64,000 nt of DNA, taken from contig JANVFP010000024.1 in assembly GCA_027919835.1 (NCBI GenBank), forward strand, positions 434,001 through 498,000, read 5' to 3'. A program made the position numbers and the translations under genes. The notes under the pieces are model-generated. The model was not told the DNA's origin. It worked only from the letters and a program-made list of their open reading frames with translations, and ran no database searches. The stretch comes from Lentinula raphanica (lineage: Eukaryota; Basidiomycota; Agaricomycetes; Agaricales; Omphalotaceae). Positions 35,662-46,162 of the stretch are shown piece by piece. Position 1 is the stretch's first letter; every line of letters begins with the position of its first letter.

Positions 35662-38600
35662 CTAAATCATAAGGGCCTCTAGGTCATCTTCTAATCTACT
35701 GGCAGCAGCATCTACAAGTTGTAATGTATCCATACATTCTATCAGACTAGCATCAAGGTCATCTTCATCAAACTCAGTAGACTCATCTGAATCTCCAATT
35801 GAACCCTCATCATCATCATCCACAACTACTGTTTCTGTCTCAATCAGGACCCGCATTGCACTGAGTTCCACTTCTGTTGGACCCCAGCCATTATCAGGAA
35901 CAAAGGAAGGTATCCTCTTCAACTCCTTTTCCCAGATAATATATAATCGTACCAGGTGATCCTTCTGTTTGTTGAGCTGATAGAGAACATCTGAAAATAT
36001 ATTAGTACTCAATTTTTTATTATTTCAAAAGAGAATACCAGGATCTGAAGTTGCATCAATAGTTTCCACAATAATGTCCCATTCCTCATGCACCCACTGC
36101 TGCAGTGAACATAGCTCATGTTTCAACCAAAGAAGCTCCTCATTACATCTATCCCTCATCAGGACAGCCTTGATTCCACTGCGGACTTTGTCATCAGAAA
36201 GCCAAAGAGGAGGATCCTGACCGCCGACATCATCTAAACCCACATCCTGCCATATCTCATCATCTACGTCGAGGTTAAACAAGTCCTTCATTGGAATTGG
36301 CACAGGTGAGCATGCATTTCGAGGTGCACGATTCAATGAAATCAATCTCTGCATCTCTGCACACAAAGAGTTGTATTGACGGGCAAGTTTCTGAATGCTC
36401 GGATCACGCTTTTTGACAGAATCTTCAGTGTGATGATGCACTCTACGATCTATCAAATCTCATCAGTACTATTGACTTATGAGAACAAGAATAAACCAGA
36501 CCATTATGCTGCTGTCTTCTAAATGTTCGCTCGAGCCTATCTCGTTCAAACTTTCGTGCAGCCAACCTACTTCGCAACCTTATTTTGATTGCCCTAGCAT
36601 TCATCCGCAAATTGATGAATGGGCTTCCTCCTAAGTGTCGATATGTGGCCTTATCCTCAACACCTAGCTTGCGCTCCTCCCGTACTAAAGCTGACCTTGC
36701 CTCTGATAATTTTTTTTTGCAGCACTGGTAGCTGAGTTTCCGCCTCTACAACCTCATAATCCTCGGCATGAAGGTCGGACAGGATATCCTCAAACTTTGA
36801 GATCCGCTCAACTAGTGTCTCATTAGCTTTTTTCAACCTCAAGGCATTCTCGACAGCTTTCCTCCCTGCTTCTTTGGATTGCCCTGAAAAGTTCAATAGC
36901 TTGTGAGTATTACTCAAAATTGGTCAATGTAGGGCAACATACAAGGGAGGGGCTTTGTCTGTACTGCCACCTGACTCTTCCATTGGTCACGAAGCACACT
37001 GACTTTATGGCCAGCACGTTTGACCTCTGCATCGGCCTCAAGATATCTCTGCTCTGCATTGTGCCATTTACGGGCTAACCACCTTCCCATATTGGTCAAA
37101 TTTTCACTTGCGGCATGATTGACTTGAGAATCCAAGGTATAGAGTCGAAGATGATGCTAAAGGCCATGATTAGCATGCTACACATAGAAGATTAACATAC
37201 ACTTACACCACAAACACGCAGATAAGCAATCAACTTGCTAATTGCATCAGGAAAAATATTCTCATCTCTAGAGTCCCCAGAGATACCCCCCAATTCCTAG
37301 GCTGCTCAGAGATTTTTGTGAACTTTGAAAGATCAAAAAACATCCTAGAGATCCTGAAAGATCCTGAAAGCATCTGAAAGCACCAGAAAGCACCAGAAAG
37401 CATCTGAAAGCACTCAGAGAATTTTTAGAAGCCTCAAAGAACTCAGATACTCTAGGCTCTCTGAGACTACCTAGGAATTGGGGGTATCTCTGGGGACTCT
37501 AGAGATGAGAATATTTTTCCTGATGTGAATGCCAGAACCGCTCACAACCCTCCCCATCTGAAAGACCAAACCCGACACACTTTCGAGGGTGGTAGACACA
37601 TTGACAAGCCCATCCATGGCCGTAGGCATGGAAAACCGATATAGCAAATGTTATCCGGTTGAGATACTTGTCAAGAAAACCCCAACGGACACAGCTTTGG
37701 TGAATTTGGCATCCAATGTCGTACAGAACACCAACTGTCCAGTCTCGAGGAAGATGTCGAAATAGAATATCAATCAGGCTGAACGCGTAATGCTGCCGTT
37801 CACCAGGAGAGTTCATATTGACAAGCCATAAGACGCGATCGTGACGACAGAGCAATCCCATGAGAGCAGTGGAATCAAAAAATTGAGAACTTGCTTTCTC
37901 TCTGGTTTCATCGGCAGCAGTGAAGCTCTGTTCACATTCATCGAGCACTGAATTGGGAACTTTCAGTGGACCTTCGCAGGTATCCACTCTCTCAGCAGTT
38001 GATTGCTTTCCCGTTCGCTTTTTGTCCTTCGAAGGTCGCACGCGCGCTACTGAATCTTCCCAAGATTTGACGTCGGACTCAGGTACAAAAACGGTTCGAG
38101 GATGTTCACGTGGAGGGTCTCGGTGCCGCTGTTTATTGTGTTTCTGTGTAAAACATGCGTCGATACACACAATGACACTCAATCTAATGAAAAGAGCCTG
38201 AGAATCACCAGCAGAAAATGAAATCGAGGTCTCACTCACCGTTCACTCATGTTAGAGTTACCCCCAAAACAAAGTGGGCATCGCGCGCGCAGATACACAC
38301 TTGGCCGTATCAAATTGAGCTCGTCCTCTTCACCCTCGTCCTCGTCGTCCTCGTTGTTCCCCTTATGCATTGTTGGCTCTTTGTCTACTATTTCTGGGTA
38401 ATCCTTCGATGGCTCGTGACCTTCGGCAGCAAAGATCGGGTTACGGACAGTAGGGAATCCACAAACTGGGTGATGGCATCTTGAAGACTGGTGTACCACT
38501 GTAGAGCATTTCCAAATCGTCTTCGCAAGGGATCCTACAGTCTATCAATCAATGTCTGCGTAGGAATGATTGTACGAGCATTTTACGAACCTCTCCCTGC

Positions 38601-39369
38601 ATATTATAACCTTGACTGCACAGAAAATCACGAATGGTATCTGCCAATGCAGTTGTATTTGGTGAGATCCGAAGAAAGAGACGCGATACGAAGTCTAAGA
38701 CGCGCATATCCACAGCCAGACTGGGCTGTAAAGGAGCACAAGGGAATAAACCTCGCTCCACAAGCTGTACTGCTGCAGTACGACATGCACAGACATTCAG
38801 CTGTATTCTCTCAAGTGCTGCAAGACAATCAATCAGCATCAGAAGGTGCAGCAAGTCATCGGAATATCCCCCTCACCACAAAACCTAACAACCAGAACAG
38901 ACCGTTCGGAAGACATAGTCATGCAGGTACACTCCTGCGTTGAGAGTACGGGATCTTGCTTGAGATTCTCTGTCTCTCTGAGCAGCTTCATGTACGGCTT
39001 CCGAAGCTTTGGAATAATGTCTAACTTCCAATGTTGGAACTGCGCTAACCGTTTCCGAGAGTGCCGGTTGGGTACATCAGCGATGATGGTGACCTCTCCA
39101 AGATTGGTGTCATCTTCCCCGAGGGTCCTTGACGTGGAGGCGAGAACATCACTCCGACGCTCCTGTAGGCCTACCTGACCAAGTGGAACAGGCAGACGAC
39201 TTTTTTGCGCAAATTTTTTGCCGTTAGCGAGATAGAACGTAGGCAGGGCGTCCAGGGTGCGTTTACGTTTTGGCGAAGTAACAGGAATGAAGGAGTAATC
39301 AGGTCCAGATGTGGCGGTTTGGTTTTCTGCAAACGTCTTTCGTTTTTCTGCTCTGATTCGAGGTCGCAT
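35662..39369 (-). pseudogene. KDZ transposase with CxC1-type N-terminus, broken by a MITE
   Basis: Multi-exon minus-strand gene. Exon 1 is 39369-38877 (HSRKRLAQFQHWK ... PYMKLLRETENL ... CTC). Exon 2 is 38817-38591 (RIQLNVCACR, VERGLFPCAPLQPSLAVDMR). This is the cysteine-cluster region that precedes KDZ transposases in basidiomycetes. The core follows: VCIDACF (first acidic residue), HDRVLWLVNM, VLYDIGCQ (second) and GLSDGEGCERFWHS (Glu). Then come LRLYTLDSQVNHAA with QTKPLP (37135-36914), further exons to PPLWLSDDKVRSGIKA (36456-36025), and an acidic C-terminus ending at 35662. All three likely catalytic positions are present. A 281-bp MITE interrupts the exon right after the GEGCERFWHS block; with the MITE and one 2-bp TSD disregarded, the frame continues into SKLIAYLRVCG. 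Exon borders between 38500 and 38170 are uncertain. Confidence 0.85.
37245..37525. mobile_element. MITE J, copy 1 (281 bp), inside the KDZ transposase exon
   Basis: Inverted ends CATCAGGAAAAATATT and AATATTTTTCCTGATG, extending as a long, nearly perfect inverted repeat (about 60 bp). TG stands on both sides (37243-37244, 37526-37527). The interior has runs of GAAAGCATCT/GAAAGCACC. A second copy at 55666 has the same ends and a 2-bp duplication. Confidence 0.85.
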
Positions 39370-40026
39370 GGCGCTGGAAGACGTTAAGATCTTGTCGAAT
39401 GGCGCTTAAAAGAGGACTGCAGCGGTCGTGACTTTTACACAGCCTTATTTCAATTTCTTATCTACTGCGATGCGGGGCTGCTTTGCCAGACAGAGCAAAA
39501 GACTACGTAGACATACAGACGTGTGCACAGTACGATCCATAGAGTACATTAGCGTGAAAGTACAATGATAACCACAAGAGTTCAATTTGACGACACTTAC
39601 AAAAGCGCGGTATGCCAGACAGGGCCGTGTGAGCAACATGAGCGACCCGAGGAAATATGAACGTACGAAAGTTGTTGGGGTCTCGGAGAAACCATTGAGA
39701 CATCTTTGGAATTCCGCAAGTCCTAGATGTGATGAAGGGGATGTGAGACAAAACAATTCAATGGCAGCGGCGAAGTGATCCCACCTTGCGAGTTCGATAG
39801 CGAGAATGCGTGAACTTGATAAGAGCGAAGTCGAGAGGCCCACAAGTGCAGCGAAAGACCATTGTCAGATAGGAAGGCGGCAAGAAAAGATTGCAGTATT
39901 GAACGTTTGCTGTGAGCAGAGACACTCAGGTGTCTTTGATGTATGAGGTTGTAAGACGACAAGCTGTGAATGTAACGCAAGAAAGGTACCCTGGGCCATC
40001 CTGTGGCGTACCATACGACTCCTACC

Positions 40027-40345
40027 ATGTCTAGCGCGCGCGCCAGAGAAGACAAAAGAGCACTTCGTGCATTCGTGAACTATTTCGAGCCCCCAACGCT
40101 GATAACAGACTCAGTACGTTCCACTTTCGCTCCTCGAGAGCTCCGCGAAGCGTCCCATTCGTCCATACCGCTGGCCCTCGAATTCGAACGCTGACCCCCT
40201 GAATTATGTCCAACAGAAGTTTCGGATCCGAATAGTCCTTTCAGCAAGAAAACGGTCCCAGATGAATTTTGTTCTGGTGGATGATACAAGTCCAACACTT
40301 AAGGAGTTCAACAGAAGGAAGATCAGATTTCCAGCTGACTGGTGA
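40027..40345 (+). CDS. possible small two-exon gene (71 aa)
   Basis: Exon 40027-40113 (MSSARAREDKRALRAFVNYF start) and exon 40217-40345, with a GTACGT donor, CAACAG acceptor and phase 0. The product is basic. It lies divergent to the KDZ transposase about 650 bp away and ends 250 bp before foldback element B. A related stretch follows at about 40420-40500, so this may instead be duplicated noncoding DNA. I do not recognise it. Confidence 0.3.
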
Positions 40346-40709
40346 AAGGTAAGTGACTCGCGTACCCTGAGCAATCGTTTGGCATCTTTCGACAAAGCCC
40401 TCCGAGTTCAAGTCTTATGGGGTGCAACAGAAGGAGCATCAGACTAAAGCCATCTTGTTGGTGAACGGTCAACGAATCACGTACCCTAGGCGATCTTCTG
40501 GCGTAAGACCCTTCCGAGCACGCCCACCCATCCATCCATATGAAAGAAAAAACCCTCCGTCCTCTCCTTAGCGATGTCCTCCCTCTCCAGCTGATACTGT
40601 AAAACTTTTGTAAAAAGTACCGATAAGTTATCGGGTACCTATTGCAAATAGTTGTGATAACCCGGAGGGGGTCCCGGAAATGGCCCCGGGGGGTGGTCAT
40701 GCCTGTCAC

Positions 40710-41450
40710 TGTTATATTCATACCTCCGACTCCGATCCGATTCCGATCCAGACCCCTCCCTAATCCCCTCACACTCATTTTATGTTTGTTATTTCTACTC
40801 CGATGGCTTTTATAGCTCCGATGGCTCCGATGGCTCCGATGGCTTCGACTCCGGAGCTTGTACTTAATATTTGCTTGTTTATTAGTGTATAACTCCGATC
40901 CGATTCGGAGGCACAGCCACAGTCCTTATTGTCTTTATGCCTATCACTCTTATTGTCTTTTATTTTACAATAAGTACATTCATTCTTTTGTTATGACTTT
41001 ACAATAGTTATTGTTAATTACTTGACAGCCTCGGAACTTGATTACTCCGAGACTGGTATATAAGCCTTAGTAGTTTGTACTGTAGGCTTAACCTCGAAAT
41101 CGACTTGGGTACGACCTAGTTACCTCTGATACTAGTTTCAGTCCTATCTAGTACAACCTCTGCCTTCACGTCTAGTCCGTTTGACTCTTTGTTTAGTCCG
41201 ACTCCGACTCCGACTCCGACTTTCCCACGGTCCGACGGTCCTATTGGATCCTTACGTTTGTCACCTACCCTCAGGGACACGCAGCAAGTAGAAGGTGTTG
41301 GTCAATAACAGCACCAAGTCCCGCAACCATCCGTAGGGTCTTGTACACTTTTCTACCTGCTCGGTACTTCCTAAGTCCGATCTCAGGACCTACTAGGTCC
41401 GACTCCGGAATCTCCGGACCCCTCCGACCCTATCTGGCACAACCCTAACA
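40710..41450 (+). repeat. 5' LTR of the gag-only element (741 bp)
   Basis: TGTTA...TAACA. Contains a TATATAAG box at 41057-41064; transcription would then start near 41089, giving an R-U5 part of about 360 nt. Confidence 0.92.
41057..41064 (+). promoter_or_regulatory. TATA box of the gag-only element
   Basis: TATATAAG, 32 bp upstream of TAACCTCGAAAT (41089-41100). That 12-mer is the exact complement of the primer-binding site, which supports it as the mRNA 5' end. Confidence 0.6.
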
Positions 41451-41452
41451 GT

Positions 41453-41464
41453 ATTTCGAGGTTA
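41453..41464 (+). promoter_or_regulatory. putative self-priming primer-binding site
   Basis: ATTTCGAGGTTA, two bases after the 5' LTR, is exactly complementary over 12 nt to the predicted start of the element's own mRNA (41089-41100). No initiator-tRNA-like TGGTATCAGAGC site is present next to the LTR. Confidence 0.6.
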
Positions 41465-41497
41465 TCCTTTTCTATTTGCTGTTTTGACATTCTGTTC

Positions 41498-41986
41498 TTG
41501 TTCACTTCTGTCATGGATCTCTCTGATGCTCAAACTTTCTATGACTATGCTCATTCCCTCCCGAACACCTATTCCTCATCAGACAGCTCCGAAGGTGATG
41601 TCAATGACTCATCCTCCGATGCTGGCTCCGACGTTTCCGACGGTTCCTCCGATTACAACTCCTACAACTCCAATTCCAATAATCAACCCTCAGACTACTC
41701 CGATTCCAATAACTCCGGTCCTCCGACCGATGTTTCCTCCAATTCCGAGGATTCTGAGTCAGATTCCAGACCTATACTCGGATCCGATGGAAGGTTACTT
41801 CCAGTTGAAGAGAGAGAAAGGCGCTGGAGAATGGCTCTTTGCTTCTACTGTGGTGGAGACCATTTCCGAGCCAATTGTCCTAGGCTCCGGGGTCAAACCA
41901 CTGACTCCTTGGATGAGGAGAGCTCCGAGCAATCAGATGATGAGGGCTCCGATGGAGATGTAGGAAATGACTCGGACTGGTATTAG
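41498..41986 (+). CDS. Gag-like protein of the non-autonomous LTR element (162 aa)
   Basis: Single open frame from 41498 (an alternative ATG at 41513 starts MDLSDAQTFYDYAHSLPN). The protein is extremely rich in Ser and Asp (about residues 25-95). After EERERRWRMALCFYCGGDHF comes a zinc knuckle of the form C-x2-C-x3-H-x4-C, one residue shorter than the usual retroviral-type CCHC finger. The C-terminal tail is acidic. The knuckle is typical of the nucleocapsid part of Gag, which packages element RNA. The capsid-forming part seems replaced by the acidic repeat. The rest of the internal region (41987-42761) has only weak frames. Confidence 0.7.
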   Translation: MFTSVMDLSDAQTFYDYAHSLPNTYSSSDSSEGDVNDSSSDAGSDVSDGSSDYNSYNSNSNNQPSDYSDSNNSGPPTDVSSNSEDSESDSRPILGSDGRLLPVEERERRWRMALCFYCGGDHFRANCPRLRGQTTDSLDEESSEQSDDEGSDGDVGNDSDWY

Positions 41987-42761
41987 ACTTGCTCCGAGGC
42001 ATTTTCAGGCTAAGTTTTTGTGTTCTTTTTGTCTCCTGCTTGTGTTCTAGTTTGTTTTTATTGTTTCCGATGGTGCTCCGGTCCTACTCCGGTCCGACTC
42101 CGATTTTAGTCCGACTTTACTCCGATTTTATTGTCTGTTTAACCTCTGTTTGTTATGTCCTTTATTTCTTATATTTTTGTTCATTGAAGTCCGACCTTTT
42201 TCTGTTATTTTCCCCCTGTTCACTCATTGTTTGTTATATTTCTTCATTCTGTTGATTTGGGTCACTTATGTCCGATGGTTCCGAGATTTTTCTGTGCCAC
42301 TTACCCTTTGTTTTCATCTTCTTCATATGCACTGCCCCTCTGTTAGAAATTCTTACATTATAGGCTTGATTATAGTTTCAACTCCCACTTCTGGTCCGTT
42401 GACCTTCGGTAGCTTGGAACAAATACTGATCGGCCCCTTCTGTTTGTTTTTCTTATGCCTTGGCTACTCCGACGGCTCCGATTTCGGAGTTTTCGGAACC
42501 TCTTGGATGGACTTCCATCACCTTTTGTGCATTCTTCGGAAGTGTACAGTTTTTGTTACTCATTTTTGAGTAAAACCTTTGCAGTGGTATTTAGATTTTG
42601 GATTTCTATGTTTGCTCCTTCCTTTGGCACCTTCTTGGATCCTATCCCTCCGATACTCTGGACCCAACTTTATTTTTTCTGTTCTACTTGTTTTGTTTTT
42701 GCCCTTACACACTCCGACTCACTTATAGGCTTTCGAGGGCTCAAGCCTAACAAGGAGATAC

Positions 42762-43502
42762 TGTTATATTCATACCTCCGACTCCGATCCGATTCCGATC
42801 CAGACCCCTCCCTAATCCCCTCACACTCATTTTATGTTTGTTATTTCTACTCCGATGGCTTTTATAGCTCCGATGGCTCCGATGGCTCCGATGGCTTCGA
42901 CTCCGGAGCTTGTACTTAATATTTGCTTGTTTATTAGTGTATAACTCCGATCCGATTCGGAGGCACAGCCACAGTCCTTATTGTCTTTATGCCTATCACT
43001 CTTATTGTCTTTTATTTTACAATAAGTACATTCATTCTTTTGTTATGACTTTACAATAGTTATTGTTAATTACTTGACAGCCTCGGAACTTGATTACTCC
43101 GAGACTGGTATATAAGCCTTAGTAGTTTGTACTGTAGGCTTAACCTCGAAATCGACTTGGGTACGACCTAGTTACCTCTGATACTAGTTTCAGTCCTATC
43201 TAGTACAACCTCTGCCTTCACGTCTAGTCCGTTTGACTCTTTGTTTAGTCCGACTCCGACTCCGACTCCGACTTTCCCACGGTCCGACGGTCCTATTGGA
43301 TCCTTACGTTTGTCACCTACCCTCAGGGACACGCAGCAAGTAGAAGGTGTTGGTCAATAACAGCACCAAGTCCCGCAACCATCCGTAGGGTCTTGTACAC
43401 TTTTCTACCTGCTCGGTACTTCCTAAGTCCGATCTCAGGACCTACTAGGTCCGACTCCGGAATCTCCGGACCCCTCCGACCCTATCTGGCACAACCCTAA
43501 CA
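42762..43502 (+). repeat. 3' LTR of the gag-only element (741 bp)
   Basis: Same length and, as far as I can read, same sequence as the 5' LTR. A purine-rich CAAGGAGATA lies directly upstream (42751-42760) as polypurine tract. Confidence 0.92.
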
Positions 43503-44177
43503 GTCACCACCTGTCACATATGGCTTATATTTACTGTTTTGGGTAATTAATAATCATCCAGATATTAAATAAGCAGTACATTTTCAAAAAAACCCGAAAA
43601 TTCATAAAAATTCATAAAAAACCTAAAATGGCCTGATTAGGTCAGATCAGGATATATAAGCAAATGACCTCATATGATAAAAAATGATGTAGGGTCAATC
43701 TAGGTACTAAAAATAGCCTGAAAAATCACTAAAAATGCAAAAAATATTTAGGGATGGTATAGAGCCTATTGCAGGTCCAGGCACATCAAAATTACCAAAA
43801 AAGGAAAAAAATTGATCATGATGTCATCTTGTAGCAAAAAATCTGAAAAAAATCCTAAAAATGGTCAAAAAATTCAGGGGTGCCTTGTTGACCCTGAAAA
43901 TGCAAAATAAAAAAATTACGCGACAAGTGTAAAAATTTTTATCACTCCAAATGATTCCAAATCCACTATACAGTCAGTATATATGATGTATATGCTATTT
44001 TCACAAGCTGTAATCTTGAGTTCTCCAAATTGTATCAAGTGTAGTATGATATAAACAACATCCTTACACAATATAGAGCCCACACAAAAATTATTGAGTG
44101 TGCTATTAATGAATTTCGACTTAAAAACACCAAATAAGCGCCCATAAGTGCCCAAAACTCGTTGTTATAAGTGTGCT

Positions 44178-44701
44178 TGTCACAGATTTCTCTCTATTCT
44201 CTACCTTAATCACTTATCTTATCTCCTATCTCTATCTTATCATATTATCAGTAGTAGTTTATCATTTGATCATCTCTGTGCCATACATATTTTCATTTGT
44301 ACAACCAGTGATGGGACATGCTTGCTCTGCACCATATCTACATTACAACAGGTTGTCTTATGATGTAATAAGTGAAGCATCCACAGGATGACTTCATAGA
44401 TGACTTCATAGATGACTTCATAGATGACTTCACCATGAATCATCCACAGTCTCCACAGGATGACTTCATGGATGACTTCACCATGAATCATAGTGACTTC
44501 ATAAATGACTTCATGTAGCTCCAACTATGACATGGACTATGATATCATTAGATAGTAGGAGTAGTATAAATACTCTCATGTATCTCTGGGATCCCCCAGA
44601 TTCAAGAACATCTTTTATCCTCTTGTGATCAACTTGTGCTCATACTCTGTCACTATCCCCAACCTTTGCAACTACAACTAGGTGAGTTCTAAGTTGTGAT
44701 A
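44178..44701 (+). repeat. 5' LTR of the Ty3 element (524 bp)
   Basis: TGTCAC...GTGATA. Holds a cluster of GATGACTTCATAGAT-type direct repeats (about 44388-44515) and a TATAAATA box at 44565-44572. Confidence 0.93.
44565..44572 (+). promoter_or_regulatory. TATA box of the Ty3 element
   Basis: TATAAATA, 33 bp upstream of AGATTCAAGAA (44598-44608), the inferred mRNA start that matches the primer-binding site. Confidence 0.65.
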
Positions 44702-44703
44702 GT

Positions 44704-44714
44704 TTCTTGAATCT
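44704..44714 (+). promoter_or_regulatory. putative self-priming primer-binding site
   Basis: TTCTTGAATCT begins two bases after the 5' LTR and is the exact 11-nt complement of 44598-44608. Tf1 of fission yeast uses the first 11 nt of its own mRNA as reverse-transcription primer; length and placement agree here. Confidence 0.65.
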
Positions 44715-45186
44715 TGCTTCTTGTGTGTCTGTTGTTGCTGTCAAGGACAACAGACACTTCTTTTTCTTTCTTGCCTGTTGTTGCTGTCAAGGGCAACAGG
44801 CAGGGACCTTTTGCAGGTTGTGCAGTCTGACTTCTTGTCATGGCTGTGGGGGCATCACCACCTTGTTTGGTCCTTCTGGACTTTGAACACTGTTGCTGAA
44901 AGGGACAGTTGTTCTTGATTTGCCGGACCCTAGGCGTAAGGGGACTTGCTGTATTTCATTACAACAAGACTGGTACCTTTGGGTAGGCCATGATCTGGTT
45001 CTTTTTGAACTGGAGTAGACGGCAAGCCAGCTCTTGGGCAAGAACCAGGGAGTGTGTAACACACTCTCATTTGCTACATGAGGACATGTAGAGATCCCCC
45101 CATCCATTTGACATCAAGATCATCAAGACTTGTACACTGCATCTGGTTCCCTTTGTTTCTTTGTACTTGTCTGCTGAAAAGGGACA

Positions 45187-46065
45187 ATGTACTTATGCCA
45201 TTTCTGCCAGATAATGCCTTGCAAAATTATTCCCACTTTTCCCATGAAATATACTCCTTCCAATCGTCGTAACCATGTGTCTGTCATGGCCATGGATAAA
45301 TCGACAGGTCTTTGGGAACGAATCACCATTCCCAAGGACAAACGGAAGAAGTATGATCATGTTGGACGTCTTTGCTATACCAAAATCCCTGTCTACGCAC
45401 CTGTGCGTACTCATAAACTCACTCTCCTTCAACGCCTCCAAATCTCGATCTCTCACAAGAAATACCTCGCTAAGCTCCGTAAACGTCATCTTAAATACGT
45501 CGAGCGAGAGCGCCTGATGAATAGGCTCCATGATCTGCCTTCTCAGGATTATGATACCTCTCCAACCCATAAATTCTTTCCTGACCCTGTCTATGTTCCT
45601 CCTCCACCTATTCCCTCTGATCTCCACTTCCGACGAATTCCGACCCTTGCTCAACGCCTTGAAGAACCCTCTCAGCTCACTCCTCTTGATACTTATCCTA
45701 AACAGGATGCTGTCCTTAAGCGTATCAAGGAGTTTGAAGGTGTTCTGCAGGCTACCAAAATTCGTCTCGAGCCAGTTTTCAGGGAGTTAAACTCGGAAGA
45801 GTACAAGGAATATAATGGACAGGCTTTTAGAATTTCCAATCAGGATCGAAATTCTCTTTGGGGATGGTATAATGATTTAGAGGATTTATATCAGGATCTA
45901 GATAAGAGGGGACACCAATTGAGTAACAAAAATTGGAGAGAGATAAAAGGGATATGTACCAAAATTGGGAAAGTCAATTTTCAGAGTCTGTATACAAGGC
46001 TTCCTGAAATTTGCAAGGAGCTATTAGACCTGAATATTGTACTTCCTGATGCAGCCAAAGCATGA
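45187..46065 (+). CDS. extra open reading frame upstream of gag (up to 292 aa)
   Basis: An intact frame of 879 nt lies between the primer-binding site and gag, in a different frame from gag and separated from it by 97 bp. The true start may be a later ATG (for instance the one beginning MKYTPSNRRNH or MAMDKS). The N-terminal third is very basic (SHKKYLAKLRKRHLKYVERE). A Pro run PVYVPPPPIP follows at about residues 137-147, and the C-terminal part looks helical and charged (EEYKEYNGQAF, GWYNDLEDLYQDLDK). I recognise no family. Ty3/Gypsy elements normally start with gag, so this is unusual. It could be an accessory RNA-binding protein or captured host sequence. Confidence 0.6.
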   Translation: MYLCHFCQIMPCKIIPTFPMKYTPSNRRNHVSVMAMDKSTGLWERITIPKDKRKKYDHVGRLCYTKIPVYAPVRTHKLTLLQRLQISISHKKYLAKLRKRHLKYVERERLMNRLHDLPSQDYDTSPTHKFFPDPVYVPPPPIPSDLHFRRIPTLAQRLEEPSQLTPLDTYPKQDAVLKRIKEFEGVLQATKIRLEPVFRELNSEEYKEYNGQAFRISNQDRNSLWGWYNDLEDLYQDLDKRGHQLSNKNWREIKGICTKIGKVNFQSLYTRLPEICKELLDLNIVLPDAAKA

Positions 46066-46162
46066 TAGTCTTATGTAATCTGGCAAACATTTGTGTTTTT
46101 TTATATATTCATTTTTTCATATTATGTCTGAAAAATAATCTGACTTCAAAACAACTAGAAAA

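Larger units (their letters stand above)
40710..43502 (+). mobile_element. non-autonomous, gag-only LTR retrotransposon (2.8 kb)
   Basis: Two 741-bp LTRs (40710-41450, 42762-43502) look identical base for base on reading, start TGTTA and end TAACA. GTCAC is duplicated on both sides (40705-40709, 43503-43507), and the interrupted sequence is the conserved GCCTGTCACCACCTG block of the foldback arm. The internal region is only 1311 bp and encodes one short protein with a zinc knuckle. No protease, reverse transcriptase or integrase is present, so it would need enzymes from another element. The motif TCCGA is strongly over-represented throughout, LTRs included. Confidence 0.9.

Noticed and set aside
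40505..40590. Left flank of foldback element B as the missing 5' part of the exon at 53066
   Set aside because: I could not find a common target duplication or a frame that runs from this flank into the exon fragment.
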